Source of the DNA: Acholeplasma granularum ATCC 19168
GTDB lineage: Bacteria; Bacillota_I; Bacilli_A; Acholeplasmatales; Acholeplasmataceae
Length of the DNA stretch: 64,000 bases
NCBI RefSeq assembly: GCF_000526235.1
Contig: NZ_JAFR01000007.1
Location: forward strand, 124,001-188,000
Reading direction: 5' to 3'
The notes below the pieces were generated by a model that was not told where the DNA came from, ran no database searches, and saw nothing but the letters and a program-made list of their open reading frames with translations. Of the stretch, positions 8,043 to 16,979 are shown in pieces. Each line of letters opens with the position of its first letter. Position 1 is the first letter of the stretch. The position numbers and the translations under genes were made by a program.

Positions 8043-8055
8043 TCGGCATTTTTTT
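8027..8055. terminator. Bidirectional terminator between the esterase and recD2 genes
   Basis: The stem AATGCCGA/TCGGCATT (8027-8034 with 8043-8050) is followed by T7 on the plus strand and a T-rich tract on the minus strand. It serves both convergent genes; the esterase stop codon is inside the loop. Confidence 0.85.
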
Positions 8056-10305
8056 CTACATAAAGTCCCATGGACTAATATTATCTAAATCATCATTATC
8101 AACTTCACTATTGTCTTTATTAAGTAAATTACTATTAGATTTAGTTTCATTTAAACGTTGTTTTAGTTTTGTATGTCTTTTCTCAACTAATTGATTAGAT
8201 GCATATTGTAAAAGTCTCATATCACCTAAAATTAATAGGTGTTGTTTTGCTCTTGTAATTGCCGTATAGATAAGTTCTTTTTTTAACATGTGCATATAAC
8301 TTTTAATAATAGGTAAGAATACTACTTTGTATTCAGATCCTTGGGATTTATGAATAGATATTACATAAGCTAGATTTAAGTTTTCAAGTTCACTTTGTTC
8401 ATATGTAACAAGTACACCGTCAAAACTAACTTCCATAATAGATTGATTTTTATCATTTTTGGTAATATTTTTAATGATACCAATATCACCATTCATAACA
8501 CCTTTATCTTTATCATTTTGAAGCTGAATAACTTTATCATTTTGAAAATATTCTTTGTCTAAATACTTCATAGAGTGACTTTTCTTGTAAAATGGATTAA
8601 ATCTTGACTGAATTTCTTTATTCATTATATCAATACCTAATTCACCTTTATATTGAGGAATTAATACTTGTATATCTTCAATTAAGTCATATCCTTTTTT
8701 TAGTGCTCCAGCAATTTGATTTAAGATAACCCTTTTGATATCTGCCCCATCACCCGAATAAAATGTAACATCATTGTAACTAATCAAATCATCATTTTGT
8801 AAATTTTGGTTATTTATACTTGATGCTAATTTTACAATATGAGAATCTTTAGCTTGTCTGTGAATTTCATTTAATCTAATAACGGGTAAGGTATTTGAAG
8901 CGATCAAATCTCCTAAAACATAGCCTGGACCAACACTAGGTAGTTGGTCTTCATCACCAACGATAACTATTTTAGTTCCCACTTCAATACTCATTAACAA
9001 TCTTCTCATTAAAAATATGTCTATCATTGATGCCTCATCTATGATGATTAAATTTTGAACAAGTGGTTCATAATAGTTATCTTTATTACTTGATTCAAAA
9101 TCAAATCCTAAATGAGAGTGAATTGTTCTTGCATTAAAGTTTAATAGTTCTTGCATTCTTTTTGAAGCTCGTCCTGTTGGAGCCATTAAAGCTATTTCAG
9201 CCTTAGCTTCTATCGATTTTAAGTTAATTTTATAGTAATTAGCATAAAGATTTAAAAGTCCATCAATTAAAGTGGTTTTACCTGTACCAGGTCCACCTGT
9301 AATGATGGTTATTGGATTTTGCATCGCAGTAATAATCGCATCAATTTGTTTTTCTGTATAGTCAATTGATTTTTGTATCGATATTTGAGATAACATTAAT
9401 TTTAGTAAATCCGTATCGATTGATTCACTTGGATAATCTTTTAACTCTAAAATACGTTTGGCAATATCGATTTCATAATCATAAATTGGTTTCGTAAAGT
9501 AGTTACCATTTTCTTCAATAATTCTTCTTTCATCTATCAATTCTTTTAATGCATGATCAAAACTTACATCAACATCTAAAATTTTTCTTATTTTAAACAT
9601 TAATTCATCGTAATTTAAATATAAGTCACCATCATTCATTGATGCAACTTGTAATGTATATAAAGCGGCAGCTTTTAATGATCTTATATCAGTTTTTTCA
9701 ATATTAAATTTTTCTGCAATATCTCTTGATTTTATAAATCCAAAACCATCAATTTCATACATTAAACGGTAGGGGTCAGCCTCTAATTTATCAAGTGTTT
9801 GATCACCATAGGTTTTAAATAGTTTAGCGGCTATTTTAGAAGTTAGACCTAAATCTAATAATTTAATAAAAATGGTTTGCTCTGTTTGATGAGCAATCAA
9901 TTCAGATTTTAATCTCATACGCTTGATTGGATTTAATATTGGTTTTAATACACTATCATCTTTTAGTATTTGATCTATTGCATCAAGTCCAAGTAAATCA
10001 ACTATCTTTTCAGCAGTTTTAGGTCCTATACCTGAAAAAGTGTCACTGGATAAATAACGAATTAAACCTGTTTTAGTTGCATTTTCTAAGCGTTTGTAAT
10101 TTATAACTTTTAATTGTTTACCATAACGTGGATGTGTGATAAATTCACCTTCAAAACCATACTCTATTTCTTCACTTAGCAAAGGAAAATAACCAACAAT
10201 GGTCATATTTTGACCATCCTTGGTTTCAATTTTCGCTATTGTATAACCGTTATCTTCATTTTTATAGACATATGATTTTATAAATCCTGTTATATTTTCT
10301 GTCAT
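8056..10305 (-). CDS. recD2: RecD2-type SF1B DNA helicase (RecD-like, YrrC)
   Basis: A 749-residue 5'-3' DNA helicase of the RecD2 class, found in bacteria as a stand-alone protein. An N-terminal OB-like region is followed by helix-hairpin-helix segments (SGIGPKTAEKIVDLLG near residue 92; IDGFGFIKSRDIAEKF near 185). Then come Walker A IITGGPGTGKTTL (near residue 337), Walker B IIDEASMIDI, GDEDQLPSVGPG (motif III) and YVISIHKSQGSEY (motif V/VI). Its start overlaps the mnmA stop by one base (TAATG), so it is the last gene of nadD-nadE-mnmA-recD2. Probable role: DNA repair or resolution of stalled forks. Confidence 0.92.
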   Translation of the reverse strand: MTENITGFIKSYVYKNEDNGYTIAKIETKDGQNMTIVGYFPLLSEEIEYGFEGEFITHPRYGKQLKVINYKRLENATKTGLIRYLSSDTFSGIGPKTAEKIVDLLGLDAIDQILKDDSVLKPILNPIKRMRLKSELIAHQTEQTIFIKLLDLGLTSKIAAKLFKTYGDQTLDKLEADPYRLMYEIDGFGFIKSRDIAEKFNIEKTDIRSLKAAALYTLQVASMNDGDLYLNYDELMFKIRKILDVDVSFDHALKELIDERRIIEENGNYFTKPIYDYEIDIAKRILELKDYPSESIDTDLLKLMLSQISIQKSIDYTEKQIDAIITAMQNPITIITGGPGTGKTTLIDGLLNLYANYYKINLKSIEAKAEIALMAPTGRASKRMQELLNFNARTIHSHLGFDFESSNKDNYYEPLVQNLIIIDEASMIDIFLMRRLLMSIEVGTKIVIVGDEDQLPSVGPGYVLGDLIASNTLPVIRLNEIHRQAKDSHIVKLASSINNQNLQNDDLISYNDVTFYSGDGADIKRVILNQIAGALKKGYDLIEDIQVLIPQYKGELGIDIMNKEIQSRFNPFYKKSHSMKYLDKEYFQNDKVIQLQNDKDKGVMNGDIGIIKNITKNDKNQSIMEVSFDGVLVTYEQSELENLNLAYVISIHKSQGSEYKVVFLPIIKSYMHMLKKELIYTAITRAKQHLLILGDMRLLQYASNQLVEKRHTKLKQRLNETKSNSNLLNKDNSEVDNDDLDNISPWDFM

Positions 10306-11432
10306 TAACTATATAGCCTTTTTTCACCTTCATTATAAACAACTGATATAAAACCTGAGCCAACACATTCCTCACCTTGGTAAATAGCACAAACTTGACC
10401 AGGTGTTACAGCTCTAATTTTTTGTGGATATTTGACTATAAATGTTTCATCATCAATCCATTTGATTTCTACATCTTGATCTGGTTGACGGTATCTAAAT
10501 TTTGCAGTGAACTTACCATCTTTTTTCTCACCTCTCCATTTAACTTCAGTAATTAATGCTTCATCTGAATATAAATAAGGGTGATGAAATCCCGGTTCAA
10601 CTAATAATGTATTTGTAGATAAGTCTTTACCCACAACAAACCAAGCATCGGTAGTTTCTGTTGTACCACCAATACCTAAACCTTTTCTTTGACCTATTGT
10701 ATAATTCATCAACCCGAAATGTTCTTTTATGTAAGTACCATCTAAGCGTGTCATACGACCTTCTTTAGCAGGCAAATAATTAGATAAAAACTCATTAAAA
10801 TGACGTTCCCCAATAAAACAAATACCCGTTGAATCTTTTTTCTCTGCAGTTGCCAGTCCAGCTTCTTTTGCTAATCTTCTAACTTCTTTTTTAGGTAAAT
10901 CGCCAATTGGAAATAAAACTTTTGATAACTGTTCTGTTTTTAATTGTGACAAGAAATAAGTTTGATCTTTATTCTCATCAAAAGCACGTAATAATCTAGG
11001 TTCCTTACCTGAATGATCAATTCTTGCATAATGCCCCATAGCAATATAGTCTGGTTTAAATTTAATGCTATAATCAACAAATGCTTTAAATTTTATTTCA
11101 TTATTACATAAAACATCTGGATTTGGTGTTCTGTTTTTTTCATATTCTTCAATAAAATATGAGAAAACACGATCCCAATACTCATGTATAAAATCTACTC
11201 TATGTAACTTAATACCTAATTTATTTGCAACTTTTAGTGCATCTTGGTAATCTTTTTCTTGCTCACATGTTTCATCATAAAGCGTTGGATTACCTTTAAA
11301 ATCCATGTTTGTGGCAGAATCCCAGTTACGCATAAAAACACCTTCTACATCATAACCCTGTTGTAATAGCAATAATGCTGCAACTGAGGAATCAACGCCT
11401 CCTGATAAACCTACTAATACTTTTTTCTTCAA
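10305..11432 (-). CDS. mnmA: tRNA-specific 2-thiouridylase MnmA
   Basis: A 375-residue enzyme that thiolates U34 in tRNAs for Lys, Glu and Gln. Visible: PP-loop VGLSGGVDSSVAALLL at the N-terminus, the catalytic Cys in NPDVLCNNEIKF (near residue 102) and the second Cys in STGICFIGERHF (near residue 200). The length matches the family. The start is TTG at 11432, 8 bases after the nadE stop; there is no in-frame ATG nearby and the Shine-Dalgarno is weak. The sulfur donor (IscS/SufS) is not in this window. Confidence 0.95.
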   Translation of the reverse strand: MKKKVLVGLSGGVDSSVAALLLLQQGYDVEGVFMRNWDSATNMDFKGNPTLYDETCEQEKDYQDALKVANKLGIKLHRVDFIHEYWDRVFSYFIEEYEKNRTPNPDVLCNNEIKFKAFVDYSIKFKPDYIAMGHYARIDHSGKEPRLLRAFDENKDQTYFLSQLKTEQLSKVLFPIGDLPKKEVRRLAKEAGLATAEKKDSTGICFIGERHFNEFLSNYLPAKEGRMTRLDGTYIKEHFGLMNYTIGQRKGLGIGGTTETTDAWFVVGKDLSTNTLLVEPGFHHPYLYSDEALITEVKWRGEKKDGKFTAKFRYRQPDQDVEIKWIDDETFIVKYPQKIRAVTPGQVCAIYQGEECVGSGFISVVYNEGEKRLYS

Positions 11433-11440
11433 ATCAACAA

Positions 11441-13288
11441 CTACTTTCTTTTAATATCGGATGGTATTCGTAAATCACCACGAGGTGATAGACTAATACT
11501 TAAAACTTTTGGTCCTTCAGGCATTACTTGGCGTTTAAATTGAGAATTATAAAACCTATTTAAGAATCTATTAGCATATAGATTTGCTTCTTCTTTTGAT
11601 AAATCAAAGGTTTTTTCTACAAGAAAAGATAGTTTTTCTTCACTTGCGCCACACTCAAGTAAATGATAAATCATGAAATCATTAATTTCATATTTACCTA
11701 CTGAATCTTCCGTTTTTTGATCTGCTTTTAATTCTGGACTAATTGGCCTATTTAATATACTTTCAAGTATATTTTTAATAAATTTATAATCATTTTTAGA
11801 ATGATATAAGGTTAACTCTTGAACCCATGTCTTAGTTAAACCAGAATTTACATTATACATACTCATGTGATCACCGTTAAATGTCATCCAGCCCAATGCA
11901 ATTTCGCTTAAATCACCTGTACCAAGAACAAAACCTTCATACTTGTTAGCAAGATCCATTAAAATTAATGTTCGAATTCTTGCTTGTGCATTTTCATATG
12001 TTATATCTGTTTTATCACTATGATTTATACTTTGTAAATGTAGATTTACTTGATCGGAAATAGGAATTTCAAAATATGTAATTCCAAGTTCTTGCATAAG
12101 CTTTAATGCATCAGATTTTGAATGATCTGATGTGACTTTCGAAGGCATAGTTACACCAATAATATCTAATGTATTTCTATTAAGTCTTTTTATTGCTTGA
12201 TGTGCTACTAATAATGCTAATGTAGAATCTAATCCTCCGGAAATACCTATAATAATTTTAGATGTTTTTAGATGTTTTAATTTTTGTATTAAACCTTGAA
12301 CTTGAATTTCATTTGCTATTTTAAATGCCTCTTTATCTTCCTTTTCTGGAAGTAATGGGGTTTTATTAAATTTATAATCAAATTCATAATCATCTGTTTT
12401 TGTAAAACTAACTTCAATTTCTTTTAAATCATCTACTAAAGATTGTTCTTCTCTAAATGTTGAGTCAATTCTTCTTTGGAATCTTATAGCCTCAATATCA
12501 ATGTCAATTGTAACAAATTCAGTAGCTTGTAGTAAATTATCCTCATAAATGAGTTTACCAAGCGAAGCCACAATCTTATGGGGGGCAAAGACTAAATCAG
12601 TAGTTGATTCACTAAATGTCGATGATGTATATAAATACGTACTTAATTGGCGTCTTGATGCATCAATTACTGTTGTTTTTCGAGTATTTGATTTACCTAT
12701 AATTTCAGGCGATGCTGAAAGATTTAAAATAACGTGTGCACCACTTAATGCTAAATTGTTACCAGGAGATTGTATAGCCCACATATCTTGACAGATTTCA
12801 ACTCCAAAAGCTATATCTAAATTCTTATCTTTAAAAATCATATCACCAAACGGTACAATTTGATTTAAGATGCTAACATTGTCAAATGCACTTTGATAAC
12901 CGGATTGAAACCATCTTTTTTCTTGAAATTCTTTTGAGTTTGGTAAATGATATTTGGGTACTACACCTAATATTTTTTGATTTTGGATAATTACAGCCAC
13001 ATTAAATAATGAATCTTTTATTTTTAATGGTAAACCCAAAACATAGATACCTTGATATTTAGTTTCATGAATTATTTTTTCAAGAGCCTCTAATGTTTGT
13101 TTTAAAAATATATCTTGAAAAAATAAATCCCCTGCTGTGTAACCAGTAAGTGTTAATTCAGGAAATAAAGTTAATCCAGATTGAGTTTTGTTTAATATAT
13201 TTAAAATGGGTTCAACATTTAATAATGGATTACCTATTTTAATTTCTGGACTTGCTAAAGTTACTTTTAAGATGCCATGTTTAGTCAT
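11441..13288 (-). CDS. nadE: Glutamine-dependent NAD+ synthetase
   Basis: A 615-residue two-domain enzyme that amidates nicotinate adenine dinucleotide. The N-terminal nitrilase-type glutaminase has Glu in FPELTLTGYTAGD, Lys in PKYHLPNSKEF and Cys in GVEICQDMW (near residue 165). The C-terminal synthetase domain has the PP-loop IIGISGGLDSTLALLV (near residue 348) and GTGDLSEIALGW. The glutaminase domain means that glutamine, not only ammonia, can supply nitrogen; many Bacilli have the short ammonia form. It abuts nadD, so the last two steps of NAD synthesis are co-transcribed. Confidence 0.95.
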   Translation of the reverse strand: MTKHGILKVTLASPEIKIGNPLLNVEPILNILNKTQSGLTLFPELTLTGYTAGDLFFQDIFLKQTLEALEKIIHETKYQGIYVLGLPLKIKDSLFNVAVIIQNQKILGVVPKYHLPNSKEFQEKRWFQSGYQSAFDNVSILNQIVPFGDMIFKDKNLDIAFGVEICQDMWAIQSPGNNLALSGAHVILNLSASPEIIGKSNTRKTTVIDASRRQLSTYLYTSSTFSESTTDLVFAPHKIVASLGKLIYEDNLLQATEFVTIDIDIEAIRFQRRIDSTFREEQSLVDDLKEIEVSFTKTDDYEFDYKFNKTPLLPEKEDKEAFKIANEIQVQGLIQKLKHLKTSKIIIGISGGLDSTLALLVAHQAIKRLNRNTLDIIGVTMPSKVTSDHSKSDALKLMQELGITYFEIPISDQVNLHLQSINHSDKTDITYENAQARIRTLILMDLANKYEGFVLGTGDLSEIALGWMTFNGDHMSMYNVNSGLTKTWVQELTLYHSKNDYKFIKNILESILNRPISPELKADQKTEDSVGKYEINDFMIYHLLECGASEEKLSFLVEKTFDLSKEEANLYANRFLNRFYNSQFKRQVMPEGPKVLSISLSPRGDLRIPSDIKRK

Positions 13289-13852
13289 TTATTCACCAAC
13301 TTTATATAATTTATTTTCTATTATGTAATTATAAACATTAGGGTTTAAATCATTTTTGTATAGATTAATATTTGTTCTAATCTTAGTACTGCTTATATTA
13401 CTCTTAAATGTTAATGTTTCATATTTAATTTTTAATTTATCCAAAAACTCTAAATCTAGTGAGTAATTATTTCTTGTAATTATAATAAATTTAAATTCCT
13501 CAATTAGTTTTTGATAATTAATCCATTTATCTAGTGTTTTTATATGATCAGTTCCAACAACAAAATATAAATCATTATATGTTTGACTTAATTTTTTTAA
13601 AGTTTCAAAACTACCACTAAATTGGTTTGTATTTTCTATATCAGAAACTTCAACATAATTAAGGTTTCTAGTCATTATTTTAGTCATATTAAAACGGTGA
13701 TTAAATTTTACTAAATTTGTTTTCCAATCATAAGGATCACCTACTGGAATGATTATGATTTTTTCTGGTTTAAATTTAGCATACAAATCATTGATAATTT
13801 TTTCATGTGCAATTGTTGGTGGGTTAAAACTTCCCCCATATACTAAAACCAT
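13289..13852 (-). CDS. nadD: Nicotinate-nucleotide adenylyltransferase
   Basis: A 187-residue nucleotidyltransferase that joins NaMN and ATP to give NaAD. Motifs are VYGGSFNPPTIAHEKII at the N-terminus (GSFxPxHxGH type; the usual HxGH reads TIAH here) and ISSTKIRTN near the C-terminus (SSTxIR). I chose ATG at 13852; a TTG nine bases upstream would sit only one base after the GGGG ribosome binding site. First gene of nadD-nadE-mnmA-recD2, with an extended -10 promoter at 13880-13888. No HD-domain YqeK gene follows, unlike in many Firmicutes. Confidence 0.93.
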   Translation of the reverse strand: MVLVYGGSFNPPTIAHEKIINDLYAKFKPEKIIIIPVGDPYDWKTNLVKFNHRFNMTKIMTRNLNYVEVSDIENTNQFSGSFETLKKLSQTYNDLYFVVGTDHIKTLDKWINYQKLIEEFKFIIITRNNYSLDLEFLDKLKIKYETLTFKSNISSTKIRTNINLYKNDLNPNVYNYIIENKLYKVGE

Positions 13853-13879
13853 ATAAAACAAACCCCGTTTCTAATAATT

Positions 13880-13888
13880 ATTATATCA
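13880..13888 (-). promoter_or_regulatory. Extended -10 promoter of nadD-nadE-mnmA-recD2
   Basis: TGATATAAT on the minus strand fits TGnTATAAT, 28 bases upstream of the nadD ATG. No good -35 is visible. Confidence 0.6.
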
Positions 13889-13970
13889 TGTTTTGAAGTC
13901 AAAAATTGGGTGGCGGGTACTGAAATAATTTTAATTAATTATATTATGTGATTTATTATATAAATAATGG

Positions 13971-13976
13971 TATAAT
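13971..13976 (+). promoter_or_regulatory. -10 element for the acyltransferase/Fur operon
   Basis: TATAAT lies 27 bases before the ATG at 14004, with AGAGGGAT as ribosome binding site. The -35 is not clear. Confidence 0.45.
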
Positions 13977-14003
13977 TTTTTATAATTAAGAGGGATAGTA
14001 AAT

Positions 14004-14759
14004 ATGTCTGACAATAAAAACAAAGTAAAACATGAATACGACATTATTAAAAATGTTAAGAAGGTAGAATTAAAAGATGGATATACTTTTTTTAATCATA
14101 ATCCGTTTTTTAAATTTGCTTCATTCATACTTATAATTTTAATTAAAATTTTAGCTTTTTATGTTTATGGCATAGTATTTAGGGGACTTCGCATTAAAGG
14201 AAAAAAGAACTTAAAACACTTAAAAAACAATCGTTTTATCTTAGTTTCAAACCATGTACATATATTAGATGCTATATGGATAGGTACCTTAATTTTTCCA
14301 AGAAAAATATATGTGACAATGTTAAAATCCAATTTAGGACTACCTTATGTTGGTAAAATTTTAAGGCTTGCAGGTGGTATCCCAATTCCTGAAACTAAAG
14401 AACATATGGTACACTTTTTAGATGAATTAAAGACTGAATTATCTAAAAAAACACCAGTACTTGTTATGCCTGAGGCTTCGATTAAACCATATCATGTTGG
14501 TATACGTAAATTTTTAAGTGGTGCATTTAGATTTGCTGCTGATTCTGATGCTAAAATATTACCTTTTGTATACGTATATAAAAAACCCAATTTTATTCAA
14601 AAATTATACATTAGAAAACCAAGAATACATTTGCATGTCTTAGAACCTATAGATGTCGTTTTAGGTCAAAATAAACATGAGACACTACAATTAACCAAAG
14701 ATAAAGTACATCAAGTAATGAGTGATTATTTTAATGAACATTCTGATATTAAGGAGTAA
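14004..14759 (+). CDS. 1-acyl-sn-glycerol-3-phosphate acyltransferase family (PlsC-like)
   Basis: A 251-residue membrane-associated acyltransferase. One hydrophobic segment covers about residues 38-58. Catalytic motif I is SNHVHILDAIW (H-x4-D, near residue 83); the later motif reads VMPEASIKPY, where most relatives have FPEGT, so Gly is replaced by Ala and Thr by Ser. A third block is AKILPFVYVYKK. This is one of three PlsC-type proteins in the window and differs from those at the two ends, which keep PEG. It is followed 7 bases later by the Fur-like gene. The substrate is uncertain: lysophosphatidate is most likely, another lysolipid possible. Confidence 0.8.
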   Translation: MSDNKNKVKHEYDIIKNVKKVELKDGYTFFNHNPFFKFASFILIILIKILAFYVYGIVFRGLRIKGKKNLKHLKNNRFILVSNHVHILDAIWIGTLIFPRKIYVTMLKSNLGLPYVGKILRLAGGIPIPETKEHMVHFLDELKTELSKKTPVLVMPEASIKPYHVGIRKFLSGAFRFAADSDAKILPFVYVYKKPNFIQKLYIRKPRIHLHVLEPIDVVLGQNKHETLQLTKDKVHQVMSDYFNEHSDIKE

Positions 14760-14766
14760 ATAAAAA

Positions 14767-15186
14767 GTGAAACCCCAAAAACTAATTGAAGATAACAAAC
14801 GCTTTACGAAGGCACGTAGGGCACTTTTGGAAGTCTTAAAAAATAGACATTTAACTTTTAAAGAGATTTATGAAGAATTATCAAAAAAAGGGTATAAAAA
14901 TATGTCAACCCTTTATAATAATTTACAGTTTTTCTTGAATAATAATCTAATTATTGAAATTAATTTAGATGGTACGAAATATTATGATTTAGGTACAGAT
15001 AATCCTTTTCATGATCATGACTCACATCTTCATATTGTATTAAAGAATCATAATGAATCTAGTCCAGTTATTAAAGAAGTCGATTATCCAGAAATATATG
15101 ATGCAATTAAATCCCATCCTGTTTTTAAACATTATGACATTGATTATATTAGAATATTAGTGTCAGCCACTAAAAATAAGAAGTAA
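14767..15186 (+). CDS. Fur family metalloregulator without structural cysteines
   Basis: A 139-residue Fur/PerR-type protein. The winged helix covers about residues 1-80 (FTKARRALLEVL, then YKNMSTLYNNLQFFLNNNLI as recognition segment). A metal-binding stretch HDHDSHLHIV lies near residue 83, in the place of the Fur H-H-H motif. The two CxxC pairs that hold the structural zinc in most Fur proteins are absent; the protein has no Cys at all. The start is GTG, eight bases after the acyltransferase stop. PerR-like metal or peroxide sensing is possible but cannot be assigned. It ends exactly where rsmH, convergent, ends. Confidence 0.8.
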   Translation: MKPQKLIEDNKRFTKARRALLEVLKNRHLTFKEIYEELSKKGYKNMSTLYNNLQFFLNNNLIIEINLDGTKYYDLGTDNPFHDHDSHLHIVLKNHNESSPVIKEVDYPEIYDAIKSHPVFKHYDIDYIRILVSATKNKK

Positions 15187-16083
15187 TTATTGTTTTTCTG
15201 CAATTCTTAATTGTGCGCTATGACTACGTTTGTTTTCATTTAATTCTTCTAAAGAAGGCTTAATAGCCTTTTTTTGTATAATTTTTAAAGGGGGTTGTTG
15301 AACAAATCTTACATCAACATGTTTAGGTAAATTAAGCTCACTATTTTGTTTAAAAAACTGTTTTACTATACGATCTTCTAATGATTGAAATGTAATAATT
15401 ACTAGTCTTCCACCGGGTTTTAATATTCTTATACTTTGTTCTAGTGCACTTTTAAGTACTTCCAGTTCCCTATTGACTTCTATTCTTAGCGCTTGAAACA
15501 CTCTTTTTGCAGAGTGTCCCTTTTGGTTTTTATTTATACTATCTGTAATAGAAACCAGTTCAAGTGTTGTATTTATTGGTCTTTTTTCTATAATTCGACC
15601 TGCCATTACCCATGCATTTTTTTCATCACCATAGTTTCTAAAGATGTCTGTAAGTGCTTGTCTATCATATGTGTTAATGATATCTTTAGCTGTTAATGGT
15701 TCTTCTTTGTTCATACGCATATCAAGTTCATTATCTTTTAAATATGAAAAACCACGACTTGCATCATCAATTTGAAATGACGATAATCCTAAATCAAATA
15801 ATATACCATCAACCTGTGTAATATTTAGTTGATTAAGTTTAGCTTCCATTGATGAAAAGTTAGAATGAATAAGTGTTTTATTGTGATAATTTTTTAAGCG
15901 TTCAGATGCTTTTTCATGCGCAAATTTATCTTGATCAAATGCATATAAATGACCATTATTCAGTTTTTTAAGAATCTCTAGTGAATGACCTCCACCACCA
16001 AGAGTTGCATCAACATATATACCTTCAGGAACAATGTTTAATGCTTCAATAGATTCATTTAATAAGACACTAATATGTTTCAT
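15187..16083 (-). CDS. rsmH: 16S rRNA (cytosine-1402-N4)-methyltransferase RsmH (MraW)
   Basis: A 298-residue SAM methyltransferase modifying C1402 in the ribosomal P site. Motifs: VDATLGGGGHSLEILKKL near residue 24, DGILFDLGLSSFQIDDASRG near residue 93, and GGRLVIITFQSLEDRIVKQF near residue 220. I place the start at 16083 (MKHISVLLNESI) with AGAGG eight bases before it; an ATG at 16101 overlaps the promoter. In walled Firmicutes it heads the mra/division cluster; here it stands alone after rpmF, with no ftsL or pbp gene, as expected without a wall. Confidence 0.95.
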   Translation of the reverse strand: MKHISVLLNESIEALNIVPEGIYVDATLGGGGHSLEILKKLNNGHLYAFDQDKFAHEKASERLKNYHNKTLIHSNFSSMEAKLNQLNITQVDGILFDLGLSSFQIDDASRGFSYLKDNELDMRMNKEEPLTAKDIINTYDRQALTDIFRNYGDEKNAWVMAGRIIEKRPINTTLELVSITDSINKNQKGHSAKRVFQALRIEVNRELEVLKSALEQSIRILKPGGRLVIITFQSLEDRIVKQFFKQNSELNLPKHVDVRFVQQPPLKIIQKKAIKPSLEELNENKRSHSAQLRIAEKQ

Positions 16084-16101
16084 AATTATGACCTCTTTCA
16101 T

Positions 16102-16110
16102 ATTATATCA
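16102..16110 (-). promoter_or_regulatory. Extended -10 promoter of rsmH
   Basis: TGATATAAT on the minus strand lies 18 bases upstream of the chosen ATG, directly next to the rpmF terminator. It supports the shorter reading of rsmH. Confidence 0.6.
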
Positions 16111-16141
16111 AAGAAAAAAGCACTTTTCGTGCTTTTTCTTT
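16110..16141 (-). terminator. Terminator of yceD-rpmF
   Basis: A stem built on GCAC/GTGC extended by A/T pairs (16110-16123 with 16129-16141) and a 5-base loop. On the minus strand the 3' arm ends in T6. It lies 8 bases past the rpmF stop. Confidence 0.8.
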
Positions 16142-16149
16142 AATAAAGG

Positions 16150-16341
16150 TTATTTGTCTTCTTTTTGTTTCTTTTGTAAAACTAATTGACCTTTATAATA
16201 GCCACTATTTGGAGTGACTCTGTGTGGTAAGGTAAATTCTCCTGTTTGTGGATCAACTACAATTGTTGGAGTCTTTAACTTGTAATGTGAACGACGACGG
16301 CGTTTTCTTCCTTTACTCTGTCTTCTAAATGGAACTGCCAT
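16150..16341 (-). CDS. rpmF: 50S ribosomal protein L32
   Basis: A 63-residue L32: it opens [20 protein letters not shown] and continues with a short conserved core ([20 protein letters not shown]). This is a form without the zinc-binding CxxC pairs found in other L32 proteins, so it should not need zinc. It follows yceD at 16 bases, the usual bacterial order, and ends just before an intrinsic terminator. Confidence 0.95.
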   Translation of the reverse strand: MAVPFRRQSKGRKRRRRSHYKLKTPTIVVDPQTGEFTLPHRVTPNSGYYKGQLVLQKKQKEDK

Positions 16342-16357
16342 GTGTATTCACCTCCTT

Positions 16358-16792
16358 TTATTTTTTATATGTTTCTTTTAAATCCTTAAAAGCTGGGTGG
16401 GTACTAAAATCTTCTTCAAATGCTTCATGATTAGCTGTTTCATGGTAAACTACCACTTCTTTTTCAAGTAATATTTCAGAAAATATTACTTCAGTTAAAT
16501 CTATAATCTCTGTAGGTACATAGTCATAGGTTTCCAAGTCATTTGAGAAAATTATTTGGGTGTCGAAGTCTAGTTTATAGACCACTGGTTTTAATGTAAG
16601 CGCACATTTTTGAACGATGTTTGCAGTAACATGTAAATCTAATGTCACTTCATCATAATGTTTATAGATTTTTCCATTTACATTGCAATCATCAATTGAT
16701 ATTAAATCAACTGCGTTTTCAATGATGTCATGAAAATCTAGTTTTACATTAAGTGAGGTTATGGGTTCTAGTAGTTTTGTTTCTAATTTCAT
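16358..16792 (-). CDS. YceD/DUF177 family protein (rpmF-linked)
   Basis: A 144-residue acidic DUF177/YceD protein, a family almost always encoded immediately upstream of rpmF and implicated in 23S rRNA or large-subunit maturation. The central Cys-containing segment NIVQKCALTLKPV and the later DLTEVIFSEILLE block are recognisable family parts. I use ATG at 16792, seven bases after AGGTG; a GTG nine bases upstream is part of the ribosome binding site. Its promoter (16815-16843) is one of the best in the window. Confidence 0.87.
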   Translation of the reverse strand: MKLETKLLEPITSLNVKLDFHDIIENAVDLISIDDCNVNGKIYKHYDEVTLDLHVTANIVQKCALTLKPVVYKLDFDTQIIFSNDLETYDYVPTEIIDLTEVIFSEILLEKEVVVYHETANHEAFEEDFSTHPAFKDLKETYKK

Positions 16793-16814
16793 ATGATTCA
16801 CCTCAACCTTGTTA

Positions 16815-16843
16815 ATTATATTAAATAAGTACTTTTAAGTCAA
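16815..16843 (-). promoter_or_regulatory. Sigma-A-type promoter of yceD-rpmF
   Basis: TTGACT (16843-16838) and TATAAT (16820-16815) on the minus strand with a 17-base spacer; the ATG is 22 bases further on. Confidence 0.8.
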
Positions 16844-16979
16844 TCTATTTTTAGAATTTTTGACATTATTTTAATTAATTTTGTCATTTTTTTGATATAT
16901 CTTATAGTTTTCAAATGATTGACTTATAAATAACTTATTTTAACTATAGTTTAAATATTATATCACATGTATTTGAGAT

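Noticed and set aside
13905-13921. Possible T-box core in the nadD gap
   Set aside because: GGGTGGCGGGTA resembles the first half of a T-box motif only; no terminator, specifier domain or GGTACCGCG follows.
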